Shown here one piece after another: positions 15,514 through 25,372 of a stretch of 64,000 bases of DNA. The notes below the pieces were generated by a model that saw only the letters and a list, made by a program, of their open reading frames with translations, did not search any database and had not been told where the DNA came from. The number at the start of each line of letters is the position of its first letter. Position 1 is the stretch's first letter. This stretch comes from Prevotella sp. Its GTDB lineage: Bacteria; Bacteroidota; Bacteroidia; Bacteroidales; Bacteroidaceae. Both the position numbers and the translations under genes were made by a program. The stretch covers positions 31,991-95,990 of the forward strand of contig SUYH01000001.1 of NCBI GenBank assembly GCA_015060535.1. The letters run 5' to 3'.

Positions 15514-17982
15514 ATGACCATCAACGGTGATAAGAAATATGGTATTCTGCTGCTGATGCTGGGCATGGTGCTGGGCATGATGGCTCAGGGTGACGAACGC
15601 GAATTCTACGTGTTCGACGCCTCGAACGGTATGGCTGCCAATAGCGCCCAGACCATCAAGTGTACGAAGACGGGACGCATGGTGATCACGACCATTGGCC
15701 ACGTGAACTTCTACGACGGAAACAGCTTCGCACACATATCGCCCGAGCAGCGTGATTCCTATGCGCTGAGCAAGTATAGCGGTAACTACCGGCAGATGTT
15801 CGACCGCCATCACCACTTCTGGCTGAAGGATAAATACCAGGTGATATGCGTGGACCTGCTGACGGAGACGATGCATCACAACGTGAAGGAGGTATTCCAC
15901 GAGATGGGGATAGACCAGAAGGTGGACGACCTGTTTGCCGACAGCGAGAACATGATGTGGATGCTGACAGGCGGCGACCTGGTGAGTACGGACCGCCAGC
16001 AACGGCTGAAGTTGCGCAAAGGGGTGCAGCTGCACGATGTCGACGTGGTGGACGGCAAGCAGGTGCTGCTGTTCTATGGCGACGGCATGATGGTGGCCCA
16101 CGACCTGAAGTCGGGCAGGAAGATTTATGAGGTGGCTGTCGACACGGCACTAGCCAATGGCCATCAGAACTCGTCGGTCGTCATGCCCTATGGTGAGGGC
16201 TACTACCAGATACGCAACGGCAAGAAGGGTGGTCTGCTCAGCTACCTGGATCTGGAGAAACGCCAGTGGACGAAGGTGATGGAGCAGGAATATCCGCTGA
16301 ACAACATGACGGTATACAAGGACACGTTATACGTGGCCTCGATGTTCGGATACTGGACGATAGACCTGAAGACCGGGCGGCAACAGCACGTGGAAGAGCT
16401 GAAGCTCAGCAAGGGACGACGGCTGAAGACCGATGTCAACGTCATCGCCTTCGACCGACAAGGCGGCATGTGGATTGGTACCGAGCGTCGTGGACTGCTC
16501 TATGCGAAACCTTACAGATCGCCCTTCAAAAAGTACAGCTGGAGCGACCCGCAGTCTGGCCACTACTACAACCTGATGGCTGCGAAGCTGGACCTGACGC
16601 TGAAGCCTTACATACGCCACGTGAACAGCATCTATCAAGACAGCCGCGGATGGACGTGGACGTGTCTGTACAGCGGACTGAAGTTGCAGAAGACGGAAGG
16701 CGGCGAGGAGCGCGTGTTCTCGCGTCGCGACGGACTCATGAATGAGATGGTGCACAGCATCGTGGAGGATGACAATCACGACCTCTGGGCCAGCACGAGT
16801 TTCGGCATAGCCCATCTGTATATACGAGGTGACAGCGTGGCGCGCATCGAGACGTATACGCATCAGGACAACGTGCCTAACGAATCGTTCGTCAACGGCA
16901 TGGCTGCCAAGCTGGACGATGGCCGGATTGTGATGCAGTCGCTGGACAATATGGTGGTGTTCAACCCTGCCGACCTGCATCCGATGGACACACCGGAATA
17001 CGTGCTCTACCCGAAGTTGGTGGGGCTGGAGGTGAACGGCCAGCAGATAGAGCCTCGCAAGGAATATCGCGGACAACAGATCCTGGCGCGTGCCGTGACG
17101 CGCTCGCAGGAGATTAATGTGAACTACGACCAGACGACGCTGCTGCTGACCTTCTCGGCGCTGAACTACTTCCGTCCGATGCAGACCTACTACAGGCTGA
17201 GGGTGAAGGGCTCGCGGAGGTATAACGACTGGTGCGTACTGTCGCACGGCAAATACCCGAACCTGGTGAACAAATACGGGCTGCTGAAGCTGCAGCTGAT
17301 GAATCTGGTGCCAGGCGACTACGAGGTGGAGCTGCAGGCTTCGCTGACACCCGACAACTGGAGCCAGGAGCCTTACGTGTGGACCATCAAGGTGCACCAG
17401 CCCTGGTGGCGAACGACGGGCTTGTATCTGTTGCTGGCCGTCTTGGGACTGCTGCTGGCGGCTCTGAATGTGGTTTATTACAACCGCAACACGAAGCTGC
17501 GACTGATCCGCAACGGTCAGGAGTCGGACCTGCTACGACGTATCAAGACCTTTGCCAACCGCTGCGAGACCATGTCGCAGGAGGTGCTGACACCCTATAC
17601 CATGACGCAGAACAAGAGCGGCATTACGAGCGAATACGGCGTGGTGAGCGACGAGTTTGCTGAGGTGATGCTGAAGATCATACCCTACGTGAACGGGCTG
17701 AAGGACGAGCAGGACTTCAACGTCACGGAGCTGTCGAAGCTGACGGGCAAACCCACCATCGAGCTGTATACCCTGATGGCCGACCAGCTGGACAAGAATC
17801 CGCGCATACTGATAGGACGGCTGAGGCTACAGGAGGTGGAACGCCTGTTGCGCGAGACGACACTGAATGTGGAAGAGATTGCTGACAAGTGTCACTACGT
17901 ATCACCGAATTACCTGATAGCAGCGTTCTATCACCGCTATAGAATGACACCGAACGACTATCGCAACTCGAGTGCGCGATAG
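15514..17982 (+). CDS. two-component-regulator-propeller / Y_Y_Y-type sensor with single TM and C-terminal AraC HTH, no kinase or receiver
   Basis: WIGTERRGLLYAKP, Y_Y_Y-like module, TM LYLLLAVLGLLLAALNVVYY, AraC HTH LLRETTLNVEEIADKCHYVSPNYLIAAFYHRYRMTPNDYR. Track start 15475 overlaps promoter box TACCTTTG. Confidence 0.8.
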   Translation: MTINGDKKYGILLLMLGMVLGMMAQGDEREFYVFDASNGMAANSAQTIKCTKTGRMVITTIGHVNFYDGNSFAHISPEQRDSYALSKYSGNYRQMFDRHHHFWLKDKYQVICVDLLTETMHHNVKEVFHEMGIDQKVDDLFADSENMMWMLTGGDLVSTDRQQRLKLRKGVQLHDVDVVDGKQVLLFYGDGMMVAHDLKSGRKIYEVAVDTALANGHQNSSVVMPYGEGYYQIRNGKKGGLLSYLDLEKRQWTKVMEQEYPLNNMTVYKDTLYVASMFGYWTIDLKTGRQQHVEELKLSKGRRLKTDVNVIAFDRQGGMWIGTERRGLLYAKPYRSPFKKYSWSDPQSGHYYNLMAAKLDLTLKPYIRHVNSIYQDSRGWTWTCLYSGLKLQKTEGGEERVFSRRDGLMNEMVHSIVEDDNHDLWASTSFGIAHLYIRGDSVARIETYTHQDNVPNESFVNGMAAKLDDGRIVMQSLDNMVVFNPADLHPMDTPEYVLYPKLVGLEVNGQQIEPRKEYRGQQILARAVTRSQEINVNYDQTTLLLTFSALNYFRPMQTYYRLRVKGSRRYNDWCVLSHGKYPNLVNKYGLLKLQLMNLVPGDYEVELQASLTPDNWSQEPYVWTIKVHQPWWRTTGLYLLLAVLGLLLAALNVVYYNRNTKLRLIRNGQESDLLRRIKTFANRCETMSQEVLTPYTMTQNKSGITSEYGVVSDEFAEVMLKIIPYVNGLKDEQDFNVTELSKLTGKPTIELYTLMADQLDKNPRILIGRLRLQEVERLLRETTLNVEEIADKCHYVSPNYLIAAFYHRYRMTPNDYRNSSAR

Positions 17983-19172
17983 CCCACCAGGCGCCAGGTA
18001 CGCGCGCCTGTTTCCTTATAATATACTAAGACCTGGTAGCGATTCTCCGTCTGGAAGAAATTGCCTTCCGACGGTGGGTTGGTGCCTGCCGGCGTGAGAT
18101 ACTGGTAGGAATAGTAGCCCTGCTTGAGCAGGAGGGCATGACGGTAGGTACCGCTCAGCGTGTCGTACTGCATCTGGTAGGTCTGGCGCTGATAATCGGT
18201 AGCCCAGTGGCCCGACAGGTAGATGTCGCCCTGAGGAGGAGCCTCGAGTGAGAAGTTGACCCAGACGTAGTCGCAGGTGTAGTCGGACTCGGAGCGGTCG
18301 CTATTGCGGATGCAGAAGGCTCCATCGGCATCGACGTCGGTCAGGTAGTTGCGACGCACGGTGGCCGTGAAGGGGTAGGCCTGATAGTAATGGCCGTCCC
18401 ACTCGATACGGTCAAGTCCCATGGTGGTGTGCTTGACATCCAATACCTCGAACTTATGAAACTCGTTGCCGGCATCGAAGATGAGCTGGCGGTTGTGTTG
18501 CCACGAGGCGCCCAGATGGTTCTGCAGGTTGGGGCGCACGTTGATGCGGGCATTGTCGGAGCGCCAGTTCTGCATGACGACGGTGTAGAGCTCGTCGTCG
18601 GGCGAGTTGACACGCAGGTCGTTATAACCCACCGAGAAGGAGAGTTGCTGGTGGCTCGCGTTATGGTCGATGTCGGTATTCGTGGAGGCCGTGACGGCTA
18701 CGGTCATGAGGGGCTCGGCGACGTAGAACTCGACTTCGAGCAGGCGCTCATTGTCGTCGTCTTCGTCGAAGACGGTCAGCCGGTAGTTGCCACTGAGTTT
18801 CAGCGCACAGCGGTCGTTGGGGATGCTGAGCTGATAATGGGTGTATAGCACGGTGGTGTTGATGGAGTTACGATAGTCTTCGATGGGATTGTCGTTGAAG
18901 CCCTGGAGCCAGTCGCTCTCGAAGATATCCTCGGAGGTGGACCAGTCGGCCTCGCAATGTTCCAGATGGTAGGTGAGGCGACGGACATCATGCGACATCT
19001 CGTCGAAACCGATCGCCAGGCGGTCGGAGCTGCCCAGCGTCAACACCGGACGGTTGAGCCAGTCGCTACCGACGGTGCTGGTCAGCGACTTGACACGGGG
19101 CGAGAAGATGCGGTTGTCGGCAAAGCAGCAGGTCGTCAAAAGCAGAAAGAATGACAATATTCGTAACTTCAT
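17958..19172 (-). CDS. DUF5103-like secreted protein
   Basis: signal peptide; family pattern recognised from the sequence; tail overlaps the convergent gene by 25 bp. Confidence 0.75.
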   Translation of the reverse strand: MKLRILSFFLLLTTCCFADNRIFSPRVKSLTSTVGSDWLNRPVLTLGSSDRLAIGFDEMSHDVRRLTYHLEHCEADWSTSEDIFESDWLQGFNDNPIEDYRNSINTTVLYTHYQLSIPNDRCALKLSGNYRLTVFDEDDDNERLLEVEFYVAEPLMTVAVTASTNTDIDHNASHQQLSFSVGYNDLRVNSPDDELYTVVMQNWRSDNARINVRPNLQNHLGASWQHNRQLIFDAGNEFHKFEVLDVKHTTMGLDRIEWDGHYYQAYPFTATVRRNYLTDVDADGAFCIRNSDRSESDYTCDYVWVNFSLEAPPQGDIYLSGHWATDYQRQTYQMQYDTLSGTYRHALLLKQGYYSYQYLTPAGTNPPSEGNFFQTENRYQVLVYYKETGARTWRLVGYRALELR

Positions 19173-19192
19173 ACTGCAAAGGTAAGAAAAAG

Positions 19193-19220
19193 TTTAGAAA
19201 TTAGCGTTTAGAGTTTAGAG
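19193..19220. repeat. heptanucleotide-period array (TTTAGAG)x4
   Basis: TTTAGAA ATTAGCG TTTAGAG TTTAGAG. Confidence 0.75.
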
Positions 19221-19233
19221 AAAATTACTATCT

Positions 19234-19881
19234 TTGCAATCGGTTATGAGAAAATTTGCAATTCTTACAGTTACCTTGCTGGTGGTGCTGATGGCCTCGT
19301 GCGGTCAGAAAAAGCGCGATGCTGCCTACTACGAAATGATGGTAGACAGTATTCGTAAAGCTGAGCAAGTCAAGGAGATACAGAAAAAAGCTGGAGTAAC
19401 GGATGAAGATCCGTTGGAGGCTTTCTTCCTGAAACTGAGTCGGTGCACACTGCCTATCCAGTCGGAGGGCGCACACTGGGAGAGGCTGGGCGAGTTCACG
19501 GAGTTGCCCCGCACGCTGAACGAGAGTTTCGGCTACATGTCGGAAACGGAGCTGAAGGTGCTCTCCATGCCCCCAAGGGGTCATCACCAGGTGGTCATGT
19601 TGCTGGAGATGCAGGACTCTATTACACCGGCACTCTACCTCTATACGATGGACTCGCAGCATAAGGCCATCGACCTGCTATGTCTCTACGAGGAGCGTGC
19701 GGAAGACCGGGGCACGGACTTCGGCAAGACGCGCCTGGAATATTTCATCACCAGCGATTATACCATCACGCTGATGAGATACTACCAATCGCACGAAGCG
19801 ACGAGACCTGAATTGGAACAGACTCGCCGCTACGTAATCAATAAAAAGGGGGAATTCGAAGAGGTGATTATTGAACTGTGA
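19234..19881 (+). CDS. hypothetical lipoprotein
   Basis: MRKFAILTVTLLVVLMASCGQKKRD lipobox; promoter TATCTTTG just upstream. Confidence 0.75.
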   Translation: MQSVMRKFAILTVTLLVVLMASCGQKKRDAAYYEMMVDSIRKAEQVKEIQKKAGVTDEDPLEAFFLKLSRCTLPIQSEGAHWERLGEFTELPRTLNESFGYMSETELKVLSMPPRGHHQVVMLLEMQDSITPALYLYTMDSQHKAIDLLCLYEERAEDRGTDFGKTRLEYFITSDYTITLMRYYQSHEATRPELEQTRRYVINKKGEFEEVIIEL

Positions 19882-21100
19882 CCTTGACGGGTTGCTCGAC
19901 CTCTTTCTTCCACTGTTTCAGATAGTTGAACCATTCTTTGGCTGAATGGTAGCCAAACGACTCGTTGGCCGAGGTGTAGGTGACCTTATAGGCCATGCGG
20001 TTGCCATTGACCTTCAGCACGTAGGTATAGTTGTCCTTGTTGGCGGGTTGCTCGCTGACGATGTTTTCACGAGGCACGTAAACGGCCAGTCCCACCGTCT
20101 CGCGCTTCCAGTTGAGCGTGTCGGTCGAGGGATAGTCGGTACCCCAACAAGCACGGAGGCCTTTCTTGTCGCTGAACTCCTCAGAGCCCTTCACGTTGAT
20201 GATGCCCGTAGAGAAACGGTAGTCGGTGACGTCGCGATTGAACATCACGTCGACATCTGTATCGCGATGCCCTGCATATTGGGTGTAGCGGAGCGTCATG
20301 TTGACGGGAGACTTGGTGGCATCGGCCTTCCAGCCGCAATCGACGACTTCAACAATGGCGCGCAGCGGACCGTAGCTGATAACACGCTGGGTGCGCGTGC
20401 GGACGGGCTCGACGAGGGTTGGCTTCTGACCGTCCCAGCCTCGGAAAGCACCCAGTCCGAAGGTCTGACCGACCCACAGCACATCGTCGCCATAGCCTTT
20501 CTCCTTCAGCTCGGCAGGGGTGTAGAACTGGGTCTCCTTTAGCTCCAGCTGCTTGTTGAACTTGCCGTAGAGGTCGAGTGTCTGACGGGCGTCGAAATAG
20601 ATGCGGATGCCGTTGAGTTCGCTCTCGAAGTCGACTCCGTGATGGTGTTGTATGTTGTAGGTATAGGCGGCATCACCACGGGCGGTCAGCGATTCGATGT
20701 AATTGTTCTGCTGGTGCTTCTTAAGCTTCTTGTCCTTGGTGTTGGCCAGCACCATCTCGGCATAGACACGGGCAGGGTAGGTGCGAGGCTCGCCCTGGTC
20801 CATCAGCGTCACGGTATATTGCTTGCTCTCTTTCTTGTCCAGATTGGCCAGGAAGCAGAGCTCGTCGAACGTCTCGTCCTGATTCAGGTCGTCCAGCTGG
20901 CAGGGAATCTCCTGTCCGGCCACAGTGACGAGTGCGGAGCAGACTTCGCCATAGGGGTTCAGCGCAATGACTACGGGCACATCGGTACGGGCGGTGCTCG
21001 AGGGGTTAGTCACGGTGACGGTAATGGTACGGTTGGCCAGGAGCATGGTGCTCAGCGAAGCCAACATGAGGAGTGATAGGATTCGTTTCATGTGTTTCAA
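19868..21100 (-). CDS. DUF4861-like secreted protein
   Basis: RTITVTVTNPSSTARTDVPVVI...GPLRAIVEVV; tail-to-tail overlap of 14 bp with the preceding gene. Confidence 0.75.
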   Translation of the reverse strand: MKHMKRILSLLMLASLSTMLLANRTITVTVTNPSSTARTDVPVVIALNPYGEVCSALVTVAGQEIPCQLDDLNQDETFDELCFLANLDKKESKQYTVTLMDQGEPRTYPARVYAEMVLANTKDKKLKKHQQNNYIESLTARGDAAYTYNIQHHHGVDFESELNGIRIYFDARQTLDLYGKFNKQLELKETQFYTPAELKEKGYGDDVLWVGQTFGLGAFRGWDGQKPTLVEPVRTRTQRVISYGPLRAIVEVVDCGWKADATKSPVNMTLRYTQYAGHRDTDVDVMFNRDVTDYRFSTGIINVKGSEEFSDKKGLRACWGTDYPSTDTLNWKRETVGLAVYVPRENIVSEQPANKDNYTYVLKVNGNRMAYKVTYTSANESFGYHSAKEWFNYLKQWKKEVEQPVKVTVQ

Positions 21101-21264
21101 AAAAAAGTAGTTTTATTTCTTGCAAATTTCACACAAATAAACGAAATTAGGGGGTAGATGAAACTTTTTTTTTATTTTTTTAGTTTAAAATTTGGTTTTT
21201 ACAACAATTTTTAGTAATTTTGTCACGGATTTTAAAGATAGTTAAGGACTTCACTACTTCCTAC

Positions 21265-22068
21265 ATGAGAAAAATATACGTTTTTTTGGTAACGATGATG
21301 CTGTTGTGCATCGGCTGTCAGTGGCAGCTGAAGCCCAACGATGATGCGACGGACGAGCGTCGTGTCACCATCCAGCGTTACGACCGTATAGAGAATCTCT
21401 TCCTGACGACGGGCGATTTCTCGGCACTGCAGCAGATGAATACCGCCTTCCCCATGCAGACGCGTATGCTGATAGAGGATGTGCTACAGCTGGGCAAGGT
21501 GAACGATCGCGACATCAACAATAAGTTCCTTTATTTCTTCCAAGACTCGACATTGCAGGTGATGCTGGCTGACGTGCAACACCAGTATGCTGATATGGAC
21601 GACATCAATACGGAGCTGAGTGCATCGTTTGAACGGCTGAAAGAGGAGATGCCGGATATGGAGTTGCCTGAGGTCTATACGCAGGTAGGGGCGTTCGACC
21701 AGAGCATTGTGGTGGGCAACAATACGTTAGGCATCAGTCTGGATAAGTATCTGGGCAAGGACTATCCTTTCTACGTGGAGCACTACACGGAGGAGCAGCG
21801 TAACATGATGGACAGGAACATGATTGTGCCCGACTGTCTGAGCTTTTATATCCTGAGTCTCTATCCGCTGTCGGCAGAGCGCATGGAGTCGCAGATGGAG
21901 CGCGACATGCACATGGGAAAGATACAATGGATCGTGAACAGCGTGACGGAGCGACAGGTGTTTGACAATTCCTATGTGGCCATGATAGCCGACTTCATGA
22001 AGGAGAATGCCAAACTCAGTTTTGTCCAGTTGTTGCGCTACACAGACTATAGCGTTTTTAAAAAATAG
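21265..22068 (+). CDS. hypothetical lipoprotein
   Basis: MRKIYVFLVTMMLLCIGCQWQ lipobox; internal start of ORF 21220..22068. Confidence 0.65.
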   Translation: MRKIYVFLVTMMLLCIGCQWQLKPNDDATDERRVTIQRYDRIENLFLTTGDFSALQQMNTAFPMQTRMLIEDVLQLGKVNDRDINNKFLYFFQDSTLQVMLADVQHQYADMDDINTELSASFERLKEEMPDMELPEVYTQVGAFDQSIVVGNNTLGISLDKYLGKDYPFYVEHYTEEQRNMMDRNMIVPDCLSFYILSLYPLSAERMESQMERDMHMGKIQWIVNSVTERQVFDNSYVAMIADFMKENAKLSFVQLLRYTDYSVFKK

Positions 22069-22096
22069 TAAAACGACCAAAATTTTGTGGGTAGGA

Positions 22097-22119
22097 ATGG
22101 GTGTGTACCCATTTTTTTT
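22097..22119 (+). terminator. intrinsic terminator abutting the dnaB promoter
   Basis: ATGGGT-GTGT-ACCCAT-TTTTTTT followed at 22121 by TATCTTTG. Confidence 0.7.
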
Positions 22120-22149
22120 GTATCTTTGTAGCCCGAAATCATAAAAATC

Positions 22150-23688
22150 ATGCCCGAACAAACAAATAATAACGGAGGACAGCGCAGACGCAGGCAACAA
22201 GCCGTCGACAATACCTATGCCCACGTACAGCCACAGGCTCCCGATGTGGAGCGTGCCGTGCTGGGTGCACTGATGATCGACAAGGACGCCTATGCCATCG
22301 TGTGTGAGATGCTGTCGCCAGAGACCTTCTACGAGCCTCGTAACCAGAAAGTATTCACAGCCATCCGACACCTGGCCATCTCAGAGCTGCCTGTCGACGT
22401 ATGGACGGTAACCGAACAGCTATCCAAGCAAGGCGACTTGGAGGATGTCGGTGGTCCTGGCTATGTGACGGAACTGTCGTCAAGGGTAGCCTCGTCAGCC
22501 AATATCGAGTATCATGCACGTATCATCGCCCAGAAATCGCTGGCGCGCCAGCTGATCTCGTTTGCCAGCGTGATAGAGACGAAGGCCTTCGACGAGACGA
22601 TAGACGTGGACGACCTGATGCAGGAGGCTGAGGGCTCGCTCTTCGAGCTGGGGCAGCGTAACATGAAGAAGGACTACACCCAGATAGACCCCGTCATCAA
22701 GAATGCTATTGACGTCATCCAGATGGCAGCGGCTAACAAGGATGGTCTGACGGGTGTGCCTACGGGATATAATAAGCTGGACGACATCACGTCGGGTTGG
22801 CAACCCAGCGATCTGGTCATCATTGCCGGACGTCCTGCGATGGGTAAGACGTCGTTTGCCTTGTCGATGGCGAAGAACATCGCTGCCGACTATAAGGTGC
22901 CGATGGCTTTCTTCTCGCTTGAGATGTCGAACGTGCAGCTGGTGAACCGACTGATCTCCAACTGTTGTGAGATTCAGGGTTCGAAGATCCTGAACGGACA
23001 GTTGCAGCCCGATGAGTGGGAGCGACTGGACAAGCGCTTGAATAACCTGCTAGGTGCTCCGCTGTATGTGGACGACACACCCGGACTCTCGGTATTCGAA
23101 TTGCAGACCAAGGCACGTCGACTGGTACGTGAGCACGGGGTGAAGATCATCATGATTGACTACCTGCAGCTGATGAATGCCAACGGAATGCGCTTCTCCA
23201 GTCGTCAGGAGGAGGTGTCGACCATCTCACGTTCGCTGAAGGGACTGGCCAAGGACCTGAATGTGCCTATACTAGCCCTGTCGCAGTTGAATCGTGGTGT
23301 CGAGAGTCGTGAAGGTCTGGAGGGCAAGCGTCCCCAGCTGAGCGACCTGCGTGAGTCGGGAGCCATCGAGCAGGATGCCGATATGGTGCTGTTCGTACAC
23401 CGTCCGGAGTATTACCATATCTATCAGGACGACAACGGGCGCGACCTGCACGGCATGGCGCAGATTATCATTGCCAAGCACCGTAAGGGTGCGACGGGTG
23501 ATGTGCTGCTGACCTTCCGTGGTGAGTTTACGCGCTTCGAGAACCCGGAGGACCGTCGACTGGGCACGAAGCATCAGGATGATGGCGGTGGTGAGATTCT
23601 GGGAAGCAGAATGAATGGCAACTCACAGCAAGATGCCAGTGAATCGCCATTCGGTTATGAGGAGTCAGGAGGACCGTTGCCCTTCTGA
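22150..23688 (+). CDS. dnaB: replicative DNA helicase
   Basis: QAPDVERAVLGALMIDKDAY, GRPAMGKTSFALSMAKNIA, VKIIMIDYLQLM, DLRESGAIEQDADMVLFVHRPEYY. Confidence 0.97.
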   Translation: MPEQTNNNGGQRRRRQQAVDNTYAHVQPQAPDVERAVLGALMIDKDAYAIVCEMLSPETFYEPRNQKVFTAIRHLAISELPVDVWTVTEQLSKQGDLEDVGGPGYVTELSSRVASSANIEYHARIIAQKSLARQLISFASVIETKAFDETIDVDDLMQEAEGSLFELGQRNMKKDYTQIDPVIKNAIDVIQMAAANKDGLTGVPTGYNKLDDITSGWQPSDLVIIAGRPAMGKTSFALSMAKNIAADYKVPMAFFSLEMSNVQLVNRLISNCCEIQGSKILNGQLQPDEWERLDKRLNNLLGAPLYVDDTPGLSVFELQTKARRLVREHGVKIIMIDYLQLMNANGMRFSSRQEEVSTISRSLKGLAKDLNVPILALSQLNRGVESREGLEGKRPQLSDLRESGAIEQDADMVLFVHRPEYYHIYQDDNGRDLHGMAQIIIAKHRKGATGDVLLTFRGEFTRFENPEDRRLGTKHQDDGGGEILGSRMNGNSQQDASESPFGYEESGGPLPF

Positions 23689-23695
23689 TCTCTCT

Positions 23696-25372
23696 TTACT
23701 TGGAATATTTGTCTATCAGGGATTGAGCTTGGCTGTTGCCGAGCTCTTTTGCTTTGTTGAGGTTCTGGACACCTTCTGCCTTCTGACCTTTCACACACTG
23801 GGCCAGTCCGAGGAACAGATAACCATCGCTCTCCTGAGGGGCAAGGTTGATCAGACTCTTAGCCGTCTCGATGGCTTGATCCGTCATTCCGACACGCAGC
23901 TCGACATTAGCCTTCTCAGCACGATAGACAGTCTCGGAGGGCGCCATCTCTACGGCACGATTGATGTCGTCCAATGCCTGCTGATACAGATGACCGGCAA
24001 ACTCAGCCTGCTCACGGAGGAAGTAGAAGTTGGCGCCTAGCTGGGCAGCCATGAGGGTGGCATAGTCGTTGTAGTCGTTGACGGCAGCACGGTATTTCTT
24101 AGCCTCATGGAGCGCCTGAGCACGGGCCATCAGATAGGGTGCAGCAGTCTTGATGTAAGGCTTGCTGAAGGTGTTGACGGCGCTATCGAGCAAGGCTAGA
24201 GCCGCCAGCTGGTCGCCGAGCTGTGTCTTACACTGCGCTGCAGCATAGTAGGACTCTGCCTTCATGACGTCATTCTTGGTCAGTTCCATATACACATCGA
24301 AGGCTGTATCGTATTTCTTCTGGGCATAGAGAATCTGGGCCTGTTGCTGGCGGTAGATGGCCTGGGGGTTGATGGCATAGGCTGCCTGCGACTCCTGCAA
24401 GGCCAGATCGAGGGTCCAGGGCTCGAAGGTCTTGTCGCTCTGATAAATGGCTTTCTGGTAGATCATCTGAGCATACTGGAAGTGTGCATCGTCCTTGGGG
24501 TCTGCGACTTTCAAGGCCCGCTTCATATCGTCGTCAGCAGCCTGGAAATTGCCTTTGACCTGTTGCAGACGGGCACGATAGACGTAGCCATCGGTAGCCT
24601 GTGGGAACTTCTCGATAAAGCGGTCGACGAGCTGACTATACTCCTCAGCGTCCAATTGGGTAGAACCCATATAGAGCAGGAGGGTGGCTTCTGATACGTC
24701 GTCTGGCAACGCCTTGGCAATCTTGATGTTACGCAGTACGGGGTCGTTCAGACTCAGTCCCGACATGCGCAGACTATTGGCAAAGCTGGCACTCATGGCA
24801 TAGCTCTCGGGTTTGTTGCCATTGGCAGAGGGTTGCAGGATACCAATGGCCTCACCTTGTTCGTTCAGAATGGGACATCCCACGTGTTGGTCGGTGGTGC
24901 TCATGCCCAACGTGTAGTAGGCAAAGCCTCCGTTGTGCGTCTCGGCATTGCTGACAGTGCCCTTGGTGCAGACAGGAGCTTTCTTTACTGCATAGGGCAA
25001 CAGCCATACCACGCTGCCATTCGTTGACGTACTGCCGGCAACGGTGAGCGCCTGAGTCTTCTTGGCGCTGACCTGGAACTTAGCCACGTCGTACATATCG
25101 TTAACACCTATGATACAAGCTACTTCCAACTCCTTGCCCTGGGCGTCGATGACGACGGCACGCTGAGCGTCCTTGAAAGGGGTGTAGCTACTGATGGCCT
25201 CGCCCTGATCGCCAACGAAGAAACCATTGGTGCTGACCAACAGGGAGCCATCGGCACTGAAGGTCTTGAGGGTGAACACGGCATTGGCAGCTTTCTTGGC
25301 CCATGAGGGATTCTGGGCGAGACAGGTGGCTGACATCATCAGCCAGCAGATAGTGAATATGTATTTTCTCAT
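23696..25372 (-). CDS. secreted trypsin-like protease-fold protein with C-terminal TPRs
   Basis: signal peptide, GFFVGDQGEAISSYTPFKDAQRAVVID, tandem TPR-like helices. Confidence 0.7.
   Translation of the reverse strand: MRKYIFTICWLMMSATCLAQNPSWAKKAANAVFTLKTFSADGSLLVSTNGFFVGDQGEAISSYTPFKDAQRAVVIDAQGKELEVACIIGVNDMYDVAKFQVSAKKTQALTVAGSTSTNGSVVWLLPYAVKKAPVCTKGTVSNAETHNGGFAYYTLGMSTTDQHVGCPILNEQGEAIGILQPSANGNKPESYAMSASFANSLRMSGLSLNDPVLRNIKIAKALPDDVSEATLLLYMGSTQLDAEEYSQLVDRFIEKFPQATDGYVYRARLQQVKGNFQAADDDMKRALKVADPKDDAHFQYAQMIYQKAIYQSDKTFEPWTLDLALQESQAAYAINPQAIYRQQQAQILYAQKKYDTAFDVYMELTKNDVMKAESYYAAAQCKTQLGDQLAALALLDSAVNTFSKPYIKTAAPYLMARAQALHEAKKYRAAVNDYNDYATLMAAQLGANFYFLREQAEFAGHLYQQALDDINRAVEMAPSETVYRAEKANVELRVGMTDQAIETAKSLINLAPQESDGYLFLGLAQCVKGQKAEGVQNLNKAKELGNSQAQSLIDKYSK

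Noticed and set aside
16327-17397. 356-aa - strand ORF antisense to the propeller regulator
   Set aside because: His/Gln/Arg-rich antisense translation of a real CDS; no start context or family features.
21150-21200. Long T-tracts upstream of 21265
   Set aside because: Ordinary AT-rich intergenic DNA with a TAATTTTG promoter; no structure beyond composition.
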